From: Bosea vestrisii
GTDB lineage: Bacteria; Pseudomonadota; Alphaproteobacteria; Rhizobiales; Beijerinckiaceae
Length of the DNA stretch: 64,000 bases
Direction of reading: 5' to 3'
Assembly (NCBI RefSeq): GCF_030144325.1
Contig: NZ_CP126307.1
Location: 372,001-436,000 of the forward strand
The translations under genes were made by a program, and so were the position numbers. Every line of letters begins with the position of its first letter. Position 1 is the first letter of the stretch. A model generated the notes under the pieces. That model was not told the origin of the DNA. It was given only the letters and a program-made list of their open reading frames with translations, and did no database searches. Of this stretch, positions 16,437-27,167 are shown piece after piece.

Positions 16437-17168
16437 ATGCTGACACGCAAACAGTTCGAACTGCTCCGCTTCATCCACGAGCGCCTGCGCGAATCCGGCG
16501 TACCGCCCTCCTTCGACGAAATGAAGGACGCGCTCGACCTGCGCTCCAAATCCGGCATCCACCGGCTGATCATGGCGCTGGAAGAGCGCGGCTTCATTCG
16601 CCGGCTCCCCAACCGGGCGCGGGCACTCGAAGTCATCAAGATGCCGGACGGCATCGGCGGCCAGCAGGCGCAGCGCGCCCGCTTCAGCCCCTCAATCGTC
16701 CAGGGCGGGCTCGGCCAGACCCCGCCGGCACCGGCAGCCACCTTGGCGAAGCCGCGCCCCGCGGGCGCCGAGGAGAGCGGACGCTCCACCGTCTCGATCC
16801 CCGTCATGGGCCGCATCGCCGCCGGCACGCCGATCTCGGCGATCCAGGACCGCAGCCATAGCGTCTCTATGCCAGCCGATATGCTGGGCGGCGGCGAGCA
16901 TTATGCGCTCGAAGTTCGCGGCGATTCGATGATCGAGGCCGGTATCCTCGACGGCGACACGGTCGTGATCCGCAAGCAGGACAGCGCCAATACAGGCGAC
17001 ATCATCGTCGCCCTGATCGACGACGAGGAAGCGACGCTGAAGCGCTTGCGCAAGCGCGGCTCCTCGATCGCGCTCGAAGCCGCCAATCCCGCCTACGAGA
17101 CGCGCGTGCTCGGGCCGGACCGGGTCAAGATCCAGGGCCGCCTCGTCAACCTGATGCGACGTTACTGA
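16437..17168 (+). CDS. lexA: LexA repressor, SOS regulator
   Basis: LexA represses DNA-damage genes and cleaves itself when RecA is activated. It is 243 residues. The N-terminal winged helix-turn-helix spans about residues 1-65 (PPSFDEMKDALDLRSKSGIHRLI). An approximately 55-residue Pro/Ala-rich linker follows. The cleavage dipeptide lies in GRIAAGTPI (about 124-132), the catalytic Ser in GDSMIEAG (about residue 164) and the catalytic Lys in VIRKQDS (about 182). The start at 16437 is preferred because the promoter and boxes lie just upstream and the DNA-binding domain then begins normally. Its 3' end overlaps the convergent comEC gene by 7 bases. Confidence 0.96.
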   Translation: MLTRKQFELLRFIHERLRESGVPPSFDEMKDALDLRSKSGIHRLIMALEERGFIRRLPNRARALEVIKMPDGIGGQQAQRARFSPSIVQGGLGQTPPAPAATLAKPRPAGAEESGRSTVSIPVMGRIAAGTPISAIQDRSHSVSMPADMLGGGEHYALEVRGDSMIEAGILDGDTVVIRKQDSANTGDIIVALIDDEEATLKRLRKRGSSIALEAANPAYETRVLGPDRVKIQGRLVNLMRRY

Positions 17169-19443
17169 AATACCTCGGCATCCTGTGCGGGCTCCGCAGC
17201 CGCGGGTACCGGCACAGCAGTGGGCTCGGGTGCTGGCCTCGTTTCCGGCCGCGCACGGGTCCACGGACGCAGGCGGGTCGCCTCGTCGGCCGTTAGCGCG
17301 CGCCAGCCGCCGCGGGCCGCATGATAGGCGGTCGCGCCGTCGCGCATGAGCGCGCTGCGGTCGATCAATCGGGCAGCGCAAGGCGCGCTCCAATAGAGCG
17401 ACGTCACCACAAGATCGGCTCGCTGGCAGTCCTCGACCAAAGCGGTGCGGTCGCGCGTATAGGTGACGCTACGGCCATCCGGCAGGCGGATGACGCAGCC
17501 GCGCGCATCGCAGGCGGCCCCCCTCGCGCAAGTCGGCATCGTCGGGCGACCGGGAATCGCCGTCGGCATGCAGCCATTGCGTCAGCACGAAGCGGCTCGG
17601 CTTGCCCGCCAGCACCATCTTCCCCTCCGGCCCACGCACCAGCACGCCCGAGCCGTCGCGCTCGATCAGGATGTCCGGCCGCGACGGTGCCGAGGCCAGC
17701 GCAAGGCCGCCGACCAGCGGCAGCGCGGCGAGGAAGCGCAGCGCCGTCGTCCATAGTGTCAGCCACAGCAGCGACAGCGAGAACAGGATCAGAGCAAGAG
17801 AGTCGAAGGCCGGCAGCACGACGGTGGAGCGGTCGATGCCGGCGACCCAATGGGCAACCTGGAGCACGAGGCCGGACGCCCAGCCCATCAACGCCCAGGC
17901 CGGCCAGTCGAGCCCGAACGGATAGGCCAGCACGCCGAAGACGGCCGCCGGCATCACGATCAGCGAGACGAAGGGCAGCGCCAGCGCATTGCCGAGCAGG
18001 CCGAACGGATTGAAGGTCTGGAAGTGGAAGACGCCAAAGGGCGCCGTCGCCGCTGTCGCGACCATGGTCGTGGTCACGATACCCACAGCCGAGAGCCAGA
18101 GCGGCCGCAGTGGCCAGGGCCAGGACGCGGCCGCCGCGTCGGGCGGGCGCTCTTGCCAACGCTCGGCGAAGGCGATCAACGCCGCGACCGCCCCGAACGA
18201 CATCTGGAAGCTTGGGCCAAGCACTGCCTCGGGTTCGCGCAGCAGCACGATGATCGCAGCGAGCGCGAGATTGCGCATCGAGAGCGCCGGCCGGTCGACC
18301 AGGATCGCCCCCAGCATCACCAGCGTCATGATCAGCGAGCGCACCGTCGCGACCTCGGCGCCCGAGAAGACGCAGTAACCGGTGGCGCCAGCCATGGCGG
18401 CGAGCGCCGCGAGCTTCTTCACCGGCCAATGGAGCGCTGCCGTCTGCGACAGCGCGAGCAGCGCCCGCGCCAGCCAGAAGATCGTTCCGGCGGCGAGCAC
18501 CATATGGAGGCCGGAGATCGAGACGATGTGGTAGATGCCGGCGGCGCGCAGGTCGTTGTTGGTCGCTTCGTTGATCAGCCCGCGCTTTCCGGTGACCAGT
18601 GCCGCCGCCATAGCCCCGGCCTGCCCGCCGCCGCTCGTCGCGATGCGTTCGGTCAGCGCGTTGCGGGCCTGGTCGATTGCGACCGCCAGAGCAAGCCGGC
18701 GCGGCATCGGGCTCGGCGGCGGCGTGAGCGCGATCTTGCCGGCGATGCTGCCGACGGCGCCAATTCCCTGGAAGAAGGCGTCGCGGGCAAAGTCATAGCC
18801 GCCAGGGCGCGCCGGGCCGGGCGGCGGCAACAGGCGCGCCGTCGTGCTGATATGGTCACCGGGCCTCAATGTCGTCACCGGCGTGGTGACGCGCACCCGC
18901 CGCGGCCTCTGTGCAAGCTGGATGCCCGGCAGGTCCGTGACCTGCACGACGATCCGCACGCCCTTGTCGCGCTGCTCCAGCGCCTCGACGAATCCGGGTG
19001 AGCTTGCCGACATGGTTCCGCGCGAGCGCGGGCGCGGCGATGCCGGCAGTTCGCCAGGCTGCCGCCGCGAAACCGGCGAAGACAGCTGCGGCCGCTATGC
19101 ACACCGCCATGACGGCATGGCGGCGCCGCGTCAGCCAAGCGGCGAGCGTACATAGCGCCAGTCCGGCCAGGGGCGCGCCAAGGTCCGGCTCGCGATCCGC
19201 CAGGAAATAGAGCAGTACGCCAGCTCCCATGCAGACCGGCAGCCAGTTGAACAGGCGTCGCCGCTCGACCTCGATGTCGAGTGCCTGGCGGATGCGACCG
19301 CCCCAGTCGTACAACGGCAAGGATGCAGGCCAAGCGAAGCCACCGACGCGTCGCAGGCGCGCCGGCAGAGCCAGCACGCTGGCACGCACCCTGCTACGGC
19401 GCTCGTCTGGCCCGTAGGAGAGCATCCGTCCCCCCATCGCCAT
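17162..19443 (-). CDS. comEC: ComEC/Rec2 DNA-uptake channel, interrupted by two indels
   Basis: ComEC forms the inner-membrane pore for single-stranded DNA during natural transformation. Three frames are needed. Residues 1 to about 140, with hydrophobic segments, read from 19443. The competence domain (YHIVSISGLHMVLAAG and the membrane helices) reads in a second frame from about 19017. The C-terminal periplasmic-like part (from GAACDARGCVIRLPDG) reads in a third. The breaks lie at TT 19016-19017 and at the CCCCCC run 17518-17523. Total length is 2282 bp, two more than a multiple of three, matching two extra bases. Restored length is 759 residues. Sequence errors are likely. The real start could be the ATG a few codons inside. 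Confidence 0.85.
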
Positions 19444-19598
19444 CGCGCGAATGCTGAGCCCCCTCCCCGCAGGAGGCTCTTAACGGCGGCTGGCAAGCCA
19501 TGTTACAGCGGCGGCGCCGGATGTCAGCCCCGGCCGAGGCCCGCATTACAGCCCGCCCTCGCCTTTTTTGCCCGCCCGTTCCCCCGGAGCCTGTTTTC

Positions 19599-21016
19599 AT
19601 GAGCGATACGGTCGTCACGCGCTTTGCGCCGTCGCCAACCGGATTCCTGCACATTGGCGGTGCCCGCACCGCACTGTTCAACTGGCTCTATGCCCGTCGC
19701 CATGGCGGCAAGATGCTGCTGCGCATCGAGGATACCGATCGCGAGCGCTCGACCGAGGGTGCGATCGCAGCAATCCTCGACGGCCTCGCCTGGCTCGGCC
19801 TCGATTGGGACGGGCAGACAGTCTACCAGTTCCAGCGCGCCGCCCGCCATCGCGAGATCGCCGAGCAGATGCTCGCGGCCGGCAAGGCCTATTATTGCTA
19901 CGCGACGCCGCAGGAACTCGAGGAGATGCGCGAGAGAGCGCGCGCGGAGGGCAAGCCGCTGCGTTATGACGGGCGCTGGCGCGACCGCGATCCGGCGACG
20001 GCGCCCGATGGCGTCAAGCCCGTGATCCGATTGCGCGCCGAGCAGACCGGCGAGACGGTGGTCGAGGACGAGGTCAGGGCCGCGTCGTCTGGCAGAACGA
20101 GAATCTCGACGACCTCGTGCTGCTGCGTTCCGACGGCAATCCGACCTATATGCTCGCTGTCGTCGTCGACGATCACGACATGGGGATCACCCACATCATC
20201 CGCGGCGACGACCACCTCACCAATGCCGCGCGCCAGACCCAGATCTACCAGGCGCTCGGCTGGAGCGTGCCGAGCATGTCGCACATCCCTCTGATCCATG
20301 GGGCTGACGGCGCCAAGCTGTCGAAGCGGCACGGCGCACTCGGCATCGATGCCTATCGCTCGATGGGCTACCTGCCGGTGGCGTTGCGCAATTATCTGCT
20401 GCGCCTCGGCTGGAGCCATGGCGATCAGGAGATATTCTCCCCCGAAGAGATGATCTCGCTGTTCAATCTCTCCTCGATCGGCCGCTCGCCGGCGCGTTTC
20501 GACTACGCCAAGCTCGAGAGCCTCAACGGCCTCTATATGCGCCAGTCGGAGGATCATGAGCTGATGACAGCGCTGAAGGCGATCTGGTCTGAGATCGGCC
20601 CGCCGCGCGGCATCGGCACCGAGCCGACCCCGGAGCTGGAAGCCAAGCTGATGTCGGCCATGCCTGGTCTGAAGGATCGCGCCAAGACGCTGATCGAGCT
20701 GATCGACAGCGCCTCCTACCTCTACGCCAAGCGGCCACTGGCGCTCGAGCCGAAGGCAGCCGCCCTGCTCGACGACGCGGCACGCCTACGCCTGCCGAAG
20801 CTGGCGGAGAAACTCTCAGCCATTGCGGACTGGGCTCCGCCGCCGCTGGAGAGTGCGATCCGCGATTTCGCCGAGGAAAGCGGCGTCAAGCTTGGTCAGG
20901 TGGCACAGCCCTTGCGCGCCGCGCTGACCGGCAAGACCACCTCGCCGGGCCTGTTCGACGTCATGGCAGTGCTCGGCCGAGACGAGGTGCTGGCGCGCCT
21001 CGCCGACGCCGCCTGA
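19599..21016 (+). CDS. gltX: Glutamyl-tRNA synthetase, interrupted by a -1 indel
   Basis: GluRS charges tRNA-Glu. The N-terminal catalytic half starts at 19599 with RFAPSPTGFLHIGGAR, the class I HIGH-type motif, at about residues 7-22. The frame is lost near 20075-20076, where GTCAG appears to stand for GTCCAG. It resumes as GRVVWQNENLDDLVLLRSDGNP and carries KLSKRHG, the KMSKS equivalent. Total length is 1418 bp, one short of a multiple of three; the restored protein is 472 residues. GluRS is usually essential, though many alphaproteobacteria carry two gltX copies and I cannot say which this is. A missing C in the assembly is the simplest explanation. Confidence 0.9.
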
Positions 21017-21284
21017 AGACCGGCAGAAAGGCTAATGACCGCTCGGTTGAACGCCTCGCGAAATTGGTCTAGCAACGCCCTGCGGACCGGCTGCTCCCGC
21101 TGCCGGCCCGGCACAAAAATGCTTCAAAATCAGTCTGATGTACCCCTTCCCGCCTGCCCGCCCCGACATTCCCGTCATGGAGCCGTCATCGTGGGACGTT
21201 CGGATGACGCCGGAACGCGACAAGCGACCGGTGCCTCCGTCCGCAGGAATATGACTGAAGAACGAGCCTGAAAGGATCGGATCC

Positions 21285-22574
21285 ATGAGCGGAACTACCA
21301 GTCAGTTGACTGTCGAGGGCAAGGCCGTCGACATGCCGGTCAAAACGGGTTCGATCGGGCCTTCCGTCATCGACATCGGCAAGCTCTACGGCCAGACCGG
21401 GATGTTCACCTACGACCCCGGCTTCACCTCGACCGCGAGCTGCGAGTCGCAGATCACCTATATCGACGGCGATGAGGGCGTCCTGCTCTACCGCGGCTAT
21501 CCGATCGAGCAGCTCGCCGAGCACGGCGACTTCCTCGAGACCTGCTATCTCCTGCTCTACGGCGAACTGCCGACGGCGGCGCAGAAAGCGGATTTCGACT
21601 ATCGCGTCACGCGCCACACCATGGTGCACGAGCAGATGGCCCGCTTCTTCCAGGGTTTCCGCCGCGACGCGCACCCGATGGCGGTGCTGGTCGCCTCGGT
21701 CGGCGCCATGTCGGCCTTCTATCACGACTCGACCGACATCTCCGATCCGCAGCAGCGCATGATTGCCTCGATGCGGATGATCGCCAAGATGCCGACGCTG
21801 GCGGCGATGGCGTACAAGTACACGATCGGCCAGCCCTTCGTGTATCCGCTCAACTCGCTCGACTACACCTCGAACTTCCTGCGCATGTGCTTTGCCGTGC
21901 CGGCCGAGGAGTACAAGGTCAATCCGGTGCTCTCGCGGGCGCTTGACCGGATCTTCATCCTGCACGCCGACCATGAGCAGAACGCCTCGACCTCGACGGT
22001 CCGGCTCGCCGGCTCGTCGGGCGCCAATCCCTTCGCCTGCATCGCGGCCGGTGTCGCCTGCCTGTGGGGCCCGGCGCATGGCGGCGCCAACGAGGCGGCG
22101 CTGAAGATGCTCGAGGAGATCGGCTGCGTCGACAACATCCCCAAATACATCGCCAAGGCCAAGGACAAGAACGATCCGTTCCGCCTGATGGGCTTCGGCC
22201 ACCGCGTCTACAAGAACTATGATCCGCGCGCCAAGATCATGCAGAAGACGACGCATGAGGTCCTGGCCGAACTCGGCATCAAAGACGATCCGCTGCTCGA
22301 CGTCGCCATGGAGCTCGAGCGCATTGCCCTGCACGACGAGTACTTCATCGAGAAGAAGCTCTATCCGAACATCGACTTCTATTCGGGCATCACCCTCAAG
22401 GCGATGGGCTTCCCGACCTCGATGTTTACCGCGCTGTTCGCTCTCGCGCGCAGCATTGGCTGGATCGCGCAGTGGAAGGAGATGATCGAGGATCCGTCCC
22501 AGCGTATCGGGCGTCCGCGGCAGCTCTACACCGGCGCGCCGAAGCGCGATTATACGCCGATCGGTCGCCGCTGA
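21285..22574 (+). CDS. gltA: Citrate synthase
   Basis: GltA condenses oxaloacetate and acetyl-CoA at the entry of the TCA cycle. It is 429 residues, the Gram-negative hexameric NADH-sensitive type. Active-site blocks are HADHEQNASTSTVRLAGSS (about 226-244), WGPAHGGANEA (about 262-272) and GFGHRVYKNYDPRA (about 304-317). The N-terminal extension present in this type is seen. It follows gltX at 268 bp, a gap with no convincing gene, and ends at a strong intrinsic terminator. Confidence 0.96.
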   Translation: MSGTTSQLTVEGKAVDMPVKTGSIGPSVIDIGKLYGQTGMFTYDPGFTSTASCESQITYIDGDEGVLLYRGYPIEQLAEHGDFLETCYLLLYGELPTAAQKADFDYRVTRHTMVHEQMARFFQGFRRDAHPMAVLVASVGAMSAFYHDSTDISDPQQRMIASMRMIAKMPTLAAMAYKYTIGQPFVYPLNSLDYTSNFLRMCFAVPAEEYKVNPVLSRALDRIFILHADHEQNASTSTVRLAGSSGANPFACIAAGVACLWGPAHGGANEAALKMLEEIGCVDNIPKYIAKAKDKNDPFRLMGFGHRVYKNYDPRAKIMQKTTHEVLAELGIKDDPLLDVAMELERIALHDEYFIEKKLYPNIDFYSGITLKAMGFPTSMFTALFALARSIGWIAQWKEMIEDPSQRIGRPRQLYTGAPKRDYTPIGRR

Positions 22575-22598
22575 ACGGCTCGAAACTGATGCAGGCAG

Positions 22599-22630
22599 GG
22601 CCGCGACGGAAGACCGTCGCGGCCTTTATT
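22599..22630 (+). terminator. Rho-independent terminator after gltA
   Basis: A perfect 11-bp stem (GGCCGCGACGG at 22599-22609, CCGTCGCGGCC at 22614-22624) with a 4-base AAGA loop is followed by TTTATT. It begins 25 bases after the gltA stop, and the layout is canonical. Confidence 0.92.
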
Positions 22631-22716
22631 GTTTCAACTTATTGATGCATCTGACGCAGATGACGGTTGCGTTTGGTACGCTACAGTCGCCGACCCACAA
22701 AAGAGGTTCATCGCTC

Positions 22717-23712
22717 ATGTCGTCAACCGAAGGTCTCAGCCGCCGCGGATTTCTCGCCGGCGCCTCCGTCCTGCCCTTCGTGGGCGCGTCCGGTTCTGTT
22801 TCCGCCCAGGCGCAGTTCCCGACGCGGCCGATCTCGCTGATCGTGCCCTTCGCAGCCGGCGGCTCGACCGACATCGTCGCGCGGCTCGTCGGCCAGAAGA
22901 TGGGCGAGCTGCTCGGCCAGTCCTTCGTGATCGACAATCGCGCCGGCGCCGGCGGCAATATCGGCTCGACGGCGGTCGCCCGTGCCACGCCCGACGGCTA
23001 TACGATTCTGATGGGCACGATCGCGACCCATGCGCTCAACCCGGCGATCCTGAAGACCGTGACCTTCGACGCGGTCAAGGACTTTACCCCGATCTCGCTG
23101 CTGGCCGTCGTGCCCAACGTCATGGTCGTGCACCCGAGCTTTCCGGCGAAGACCGTGCCGGAGGTGATCAAGCTGCTGAAGGACAACCCGGGCAAGTATT
23201 CCTACGCCTCGTCCGGCGTCGGCACGCCGCTGCACCTGTCCGGCGAGCTGTTCAAGTCGCTCGGCGGCGTCAGCATGAACCACGTGCCCTATCGCGGCGC
23301 TGGCCCGGCGCTGAACGATGTCGTTTCCGGCGCCGTACCGATCATGTTCGACAACCTGCCTTCCTCGGCCCAGTTCATCCGCAGCGGCCAATTGCGCGCC
23401 ATCGGCGTCACCACCAAGGAACGCGTCTCCTCCTTCCCGGACCTGCCGACCATCGCCGAGGGCGGGCTTGCCGGCTACGAGACCTATACTTGGAACGCGC
23501 TGTTCGGCCCGGCCAATTTGCCGCGCCCGATCGTCGACAAGCTCAACGCGACCGCCAATGCGGCCGTGAAGGACGCACATGTGAAGCAGCGCCTGGAGGA
23601 TATCAGCGCCGTCATCGTCGGCTCGACCCCGGAAGCGCTGGGCGAGCACGTCAAGGCCGAGCTGGCGAAATGGGCTCCAATCGCCAAGGCGTCCGGCGCG
23701 GTCGTCGAGTAA
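22717..23712 (+). CDS. Tripartite tricarboxylate transporter substrate-binding protein (TctC/Bug family)
   Basis: This is a periplasmic solute receptor of 331 residues. The N-terminus is a twin-arginine signal (LSRRGFLAGAS at about residues 8-18, then a hydrophobic stretch ending near AQA), so it is exported folded. The mature part has Bug-family blocks: PISLIVPFAAGGSTDIVARL, VIDNRAGAGGNIG and HVPYRGAGPALNDV. No TctA or TctB membrane partner is in the window, so it is an orphan receptor, as is common for this expanded family. The start at 22717 is chosen because the Tat signal then begins at the N-terminus. The ligand, probably a carboxylate, is inferred from family. Confidence 0.88.
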   Translation: MSSTEGLSRRGFLAGASVLPFVGASGSVSAQAQFPTRPISLIVPFAAGGSTDIVARLVGQKMGELLGQSFVIDNRAGAGGNIGSTAVARATPDGYTILMGTIATHALNPAILKTVTFDAVKDFTPISLLAVVPNVMVVHPSFPAKTVPEVIKLLKDNPGKYSYASSGVGTPLHLSGELFKSLGGVSMNHVPYRGAGPALNDVVSGAVPIMFDNLPSSAQFIRSGQLRAIGVTTKERVSSFPDLPTIAEGGLAGYETYTWNALFGPANLPRPIVDKLNATANAAVKDAHVKQRLEDISAVIVGSTPEALGEHVKAELAKWAPIAKASGAVVE

Positions 23713-23720
23713 CAGGTCGG

Positions 23721-24897
23721 TTAGCGGCCCGTCGGCTCCCGAACGAGGGCGAGCGCCGCGCTGACGGCGTTCGCTGCCGGTCTCGGCCCGGCGCTGCGCA
23801 TGTTCTGCTCGACGGTCGCGAAGCCGTCGAGCTGGCGCCGGCGTGCGGGCCCCTCCGCTAATGCCGCGAGCAGCGCAGAGGCAAGGGCCTGAGGCGACGC
23901 TTCGTCCTGGATGAACTCCGGCACCACGCTTTCGCCGATGATCAGGTTCGGCAGGATCACTGTCGGCAGTTTGATCAGGCGCCGTGCCACTACAGCCTCC
24001 CAGCCGGCTCCTCGATAGGCTGCGACCGTCGGCACCTGCGCCAAGGCGAGTTCGAGCGTCACGGTTCCCGAGGCGGCCAGCGCCGCTCGGGCTTGTCGAA
24101 ATGCCGCCAGCTTTTCCGTTTCGCCAGTGACGATCTCAGGCTTGATGCGCCAGTCGGCGCTGAGCGCGGCGATCTCCTCGATCAGGCGTGGCACGGCGGG
24201 GGAGGACGAAGCGCGCCTGCGGCAGTTGCGCGGCGACCAGTGCGACCGCTTCACCGAAGGGCGGCATCAAATGTCGGATCTCCGAGCGTCGGCTGCCGGG
24301 CAGAACCAGGATCGTCGGCGCCGCCGCATCATTACGCTGCGCAGCCTCATCCGGACCGGGCCGGTAAGCCTCCAGCCGCTCGATCAGCGGATGGCCGACA
24401 TAGACGGTCTCCGGCCCGCCGAGGCGCGCCAATGCGGCCGGCTCGAAGGGCAGCAGCGCCAGAATCCGGTCGACATGCGGGCGCATGCGCTTTGCCCGCC
24501 CCTGCCGCCAGGCCCAGACACTCGGGCAGACCCAATGTGCGATCGGCACTGCGGGGGCGAGCTGCCTCACCTTCTTTGCGACGCGCAAGCTGAAATCGGG
24601 CGCGTCGATGGTGAGCATCAGATCGGGCTTGAAGGCCACAGCTGCGCGCGCCGCATCCGACATCCGGCGCAGCAGCAAGGGCAGGCGCGCGACCACTGGG
24701 CCAAAGCCCATCACGGCGATATCCTCCTGCGGGAAGGCACTGTGCAGCCCCTCCGCGATCAACGCCTCGCCCCCCACACCCGACAGCTCGAGCGGCCGCT
24801 CGCCCAGCACCTCGCGCAACCGCGCCACGAAGCGCGCGCCGAGCGCATCGCCCGACGCTTCGCCGGCAAGGACGAAAAGCTTGAACGGGCGGGTCAA
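23721..24897 (-). CDS. lpxB: Lipid-A-disaccharide synthase, interrupted by a +1 indel
   Basis: LpxB joins UDP-diacylglucosamine and lipid X to the tetraacyl disaccharide of lipid A. The N-terminal part reads FVLAGEASGDALGAR (residues 8-22), MGFGPVVARLP and WVCPSVWAWRQGRAKR. The frame breaks in a GGGGG run (24198-24202) after PQARFVLP. It continues in the next frame as AVPRLIEEIAALS, including the SGTVTLELALAQVP and IKLPTVILPNLI sugar-nucleotide-site blocks. Total length is 1177 bp, one base over a multiple of three; restored length is 391 residues. The gene is normally essential, so a homopolymer read error is likely. Its start overlaps the lpxI stop. Confidence 0.9.
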
Positions 24898-25763
24898 GCC
24901 ACGCCCTCGATGAACAGGCCTGACGCGTCCGCGAGCGCCGCCAGCCGGACCCTGTCACCGATCATAACGCTGCCTGCCTTGATCGCGATGCCCGCGAGAC
25001 CGGCCGCCGCCACGCGCGCCACCGTGTCCGGGCCTATCGCCGGCATGTCGACCCGCAGGTCCTGCCCGAGCTTCGGCATCTTGATGAGGACGCCATCGCC
25101 TTTGCCGGGCTTGAGGCGCCCGGCCTGGACGAGCCCGGCGACGCGCTCGATCATCGCGTCGGTGCCTTCGGCCGCTTCGACGGCGACGACACGATGGTCC
25201 GCGATGATCGCCGCCTGTCCGATATCGAATGGTGAGAGCGTCGCGAGCAGATTGAAGCCGGTCGCGATCGCCTCGCGCGCGACCGGCGACGGTTTGTGAC
25301 GACCCAGCGCCCCTATTGGCGCGACGAGATCCGGGGCCAGTTCGGCCGGTCCGAGCACACGCAGCCCCTGCCCCTCGAAAAAGGTGACGACGCCGCGCAG
25401 CAGATGATCGTCACCGCCCTGAAAGGCACGGGCGAAATGCGGCAGGTATTTCAGTGTCGACAGTTCCGGCGCCAGCGCACCGAAGCTCGGCCGCGGCAGC
25501 GCACCGACCATGACGATCTCGCCGATCTCGCGGCGCTTGATCTCGTCAAGAAAGCGGCCAAGCTGGCCCAGGCGATACTCTCCGGCGTCGTAGGCAGCGT
25601 AATCGGCTGGATCCCCTGCACCGGAAAGCACGGCGATATAGACGCTCGCCCCCTGCGCTGCGGCCGCACTTGCAACCCGCAAGGGATATTCGCCACGGCC
25701 GGCCAGGACGGCGATGCGCCGGCCTTGCGGCCGGCCAGTTGCGTTGGCCGGCCCTTTACTCAC
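24894..25763 (-). CDS. lpxI: UDP-2,3-diacylglucosamine diphosphatase, LpxI type
   Basis: LpxI hydrolyses UDP-2,3-diacylglucosamine to lipid X and UMP, replacing the unrelated LpxH of Enterobacteria. It is 289 residues. The N-terminal domain carries IAVLAGRGEYPLRVA and the conserved IGEIVMVGALPRPSF. The C-terminal DUF1009 domain has the nucleotide/acyl region (VKMP-like LIKMPKLGQDLRVDMPAIGPDTV). It lies between lpxA and lpxB with 4-base overlaps at both ends, so it is translationally coupled within the lipid A operon. LpxI is the expected form in alphaproteobacteria. Confidence 0.92.
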   Translation of the reverse strand: MSKGPANATGRPQGRRIAVLAGRGEYPLRVASAAAAQGASVYIAVLSGAGDPADYAAYDAGEYRLGQLGRFLDEIKRREIGEIVMVGALPRPSFGALAPELSTLKYLPHFARAFQGGDDHLLRGVVTFFEGQGLRVLGPAELAPDLVAPIGALGRHKPSPVAREAIATGFNLLATLSPFDIGQAAIIADHRVVAVEAAEGTDAMIERVAGLVQAGRLKPGKGDGVLIKMPKLGQDLRVDMPAIGPDTVARVAAAGLAGIAIKAGSVMIGDRVRLAALADASGLFIEGVA

Positions 25764-26569
25764 CGCTCGGGCGCGTTCACGTCACGCGGCACGCAGATGC
25801 CCCGGTCACCGCCGGCACGGATGAAGTCGAGGATCTCGTGGATCAGCGGATGCTCGGCGAACTCGCCGGCGACGTCCTCGACCCGCTCCGAAAGCGTGCC
25901 CTCGTCGGCGAACAGCAGGCGGTAGGCGCGGCGCAACTCGTGGATCTGCTCACGCGAGAAGCCGCGCCGCTTGAGGCCGACGAGGTTGAGCCCGGCGAGA
26001 TGGGCCGGATTGTCGCGTACCATCCCGAACGGAATGACGTCGAGCAGGACGCCGGCACCGCCGCCGATGAAGGCGTGATCGCCGATCCGGACGAATTGCT
26101 GTAGGCCGGTCCCGCCGCTGACGATGACGAAATCGCCGACGGTCACGTGGCCGGCGCACATCACATTGTTGGAGAAGATGACGTTGTTCCCGATGACGCT
26201 GTCATGGCCGACATGCGAATTGGCCAGGAACAGGCAGCGATCGCCGACAACGGTCTTCATGCCGCCGCCCTCGGTGCCCGGATTCATCGTCACGCCTTCG
26301 CGGATCACGCAATCGGCGCCGATCGTCAGCGTCGAGAGCTCACCCTTGTACTTCAGATCCTGCGGCGGATGACCGATCGAAGCGAAGGGGTAGATCTTGG
26401 TGCGCGGGCCGACCGTGGTGCGGCCGGCGATAGAGACATGGCTGATCAGCTCGACGCCGTCGCCAAGGATGACATCAGGGCCGACGGTACAGAATGGACC
26501 GACCGTGACGCCTGCCCCCAGCTTGGCAGACGGGCCGATGATCGCCATCGGATGGATCGAGGTGCTCAT
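25760..26569 (-). CDS. lpxA: UDP-N-acetylglucosamine acyltransferase
   Basis: LpxA adds the first 3-hydroxyacyl chain to UDP-GlcNAc. From the ATG at 26569 it is 269 residues. The left-handed parallel beta helix is visible as repeating hexapeptides (IHPMAIIGPSAKLGAGVTVGP). The catalytic His is in NSHVGHDSVIGNN near residue 130, and an alpha-helical C-terminal tail follows (FSREQIHELRRAYRLLF). An in-frame ATG at 26608 with a GGGGA upstream would add 13 residues and remains possible. fabZ lies upstream and lpxI overlaps downstream. Confidence 0.93.
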   Translation of the reverse strand: MSTSIHPMAIIGPSAKLGAGVTVGPFCTVGPDVILGDGVELISHVSIAGRTTVGPRTKIYPFASIGHPPQDLKYKGELSTLTIGADCVIREGVTMNPGTEGGGMKTVVGDRCLFLANSHVGHDSVIGNNVIFSNNVMCAGHVTVGDFVIVSGGTGLQQFVRIGDHAFIGGGAGVLLDVIPFGMVRDNPAHLAGLNLVGLKRRGFSREQIHELRRAYRLLFADEGTLSERVEDVAGEFAEHPLIHEILDFIRAGGDRGICVPRDVNAPER

Positions 26570-26621
26570 GGCAGTATCCTGCAACTGATCGGCAACGGGA
26601 GCGTGCATCACGATTCCCCGC

Positions 26622-27080
26622 TCACACGACCATCGCCGACAGTTCGGCCTCGGCGACGAGCACGCCATCGACCTTGGCTTCGCCGCGGTAGAACCAGATA
26701 TTGCGCTTCCGCGCCAGCTTGGTGAGGTGGAAGCGCAGCGTGTCGCCCGGGACGACCGGCTTGCGGAACTTTGCCTTGTCGATCGTGGTAAACAGCACGG
26801 TGGTGACCGCGAGCTCGTCACTGCCGCGCGCGCTAACGACGAGCACGCCCGCTGTCTGCGCCATCGCCTCGATCATCAGCACGCCGGGGAAGACCGGCCG
26901 ACCCGGGAAGTGCCCGGTGAACTGCGGCTCGTTGAAGGTGACGTTCTTGATGCCGACGCACGACGCATCGCCATCAATCTCGACGACCTTGTCGACCAGC
27001 AAGAACGGGTAGCGATGCGGGATGCAGGCCATGATCTTCTGGATATCGGCCACGCCGAGCGCTTTGGTCGCATCCGTCAT
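26622..27080 (-). CDS. fabZ: 3-hydroxyacyl-[acyl-carrier-protein] dehydratase
   Basis: FabZ dehydrates 3-hydroxyacyl-ACP in fatty acid elongation and competes with LpxA/LpxD for the same pool, hence its place in the lipid A operon. It is a 152-residue hot-dog fold. HRYPFLLVDKV is at about residues 22-32, and the catalytic His is in GHFPGRPVFPGVLMIEAMAQTAG (near residue 56, with the Glu near 70). The ATG at 27080 follows a GAGGAGA ribosome site; the frame extended to 27122 has no such support. Confidence 0.95.
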   Translation of the reverse strand: MTDATKALGVADIQKIMACIPHRYPFLLVDKVVEIDGDASCVGIKNVTFNEPQFTGHFPGRPVFPGVLMIEAMAQTAGVLVVSARGSDELAVTTVLFTTIDKAKFRKPVVPGDTLRFHLTKLARKRNIWFYRGEAKVDGVLVAEAELSAMVV

Positions 27081-27167
27081 CGTATCGTCTCCTCGAACGC
27101 CCCGCGCCCCGCGCCAGCGCACGTCATTTATCCTGAAAAGCTGCTTTTGCCGGAAGTCGGCGTGAGA

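Noticed and set aside
21035..21271. 78-codon frame between gltX and gltA
   Set aside because: It has no ribosome site, shadow-like Arg/Pro/Ser composition, and overlaps the expected gltA promoter region.
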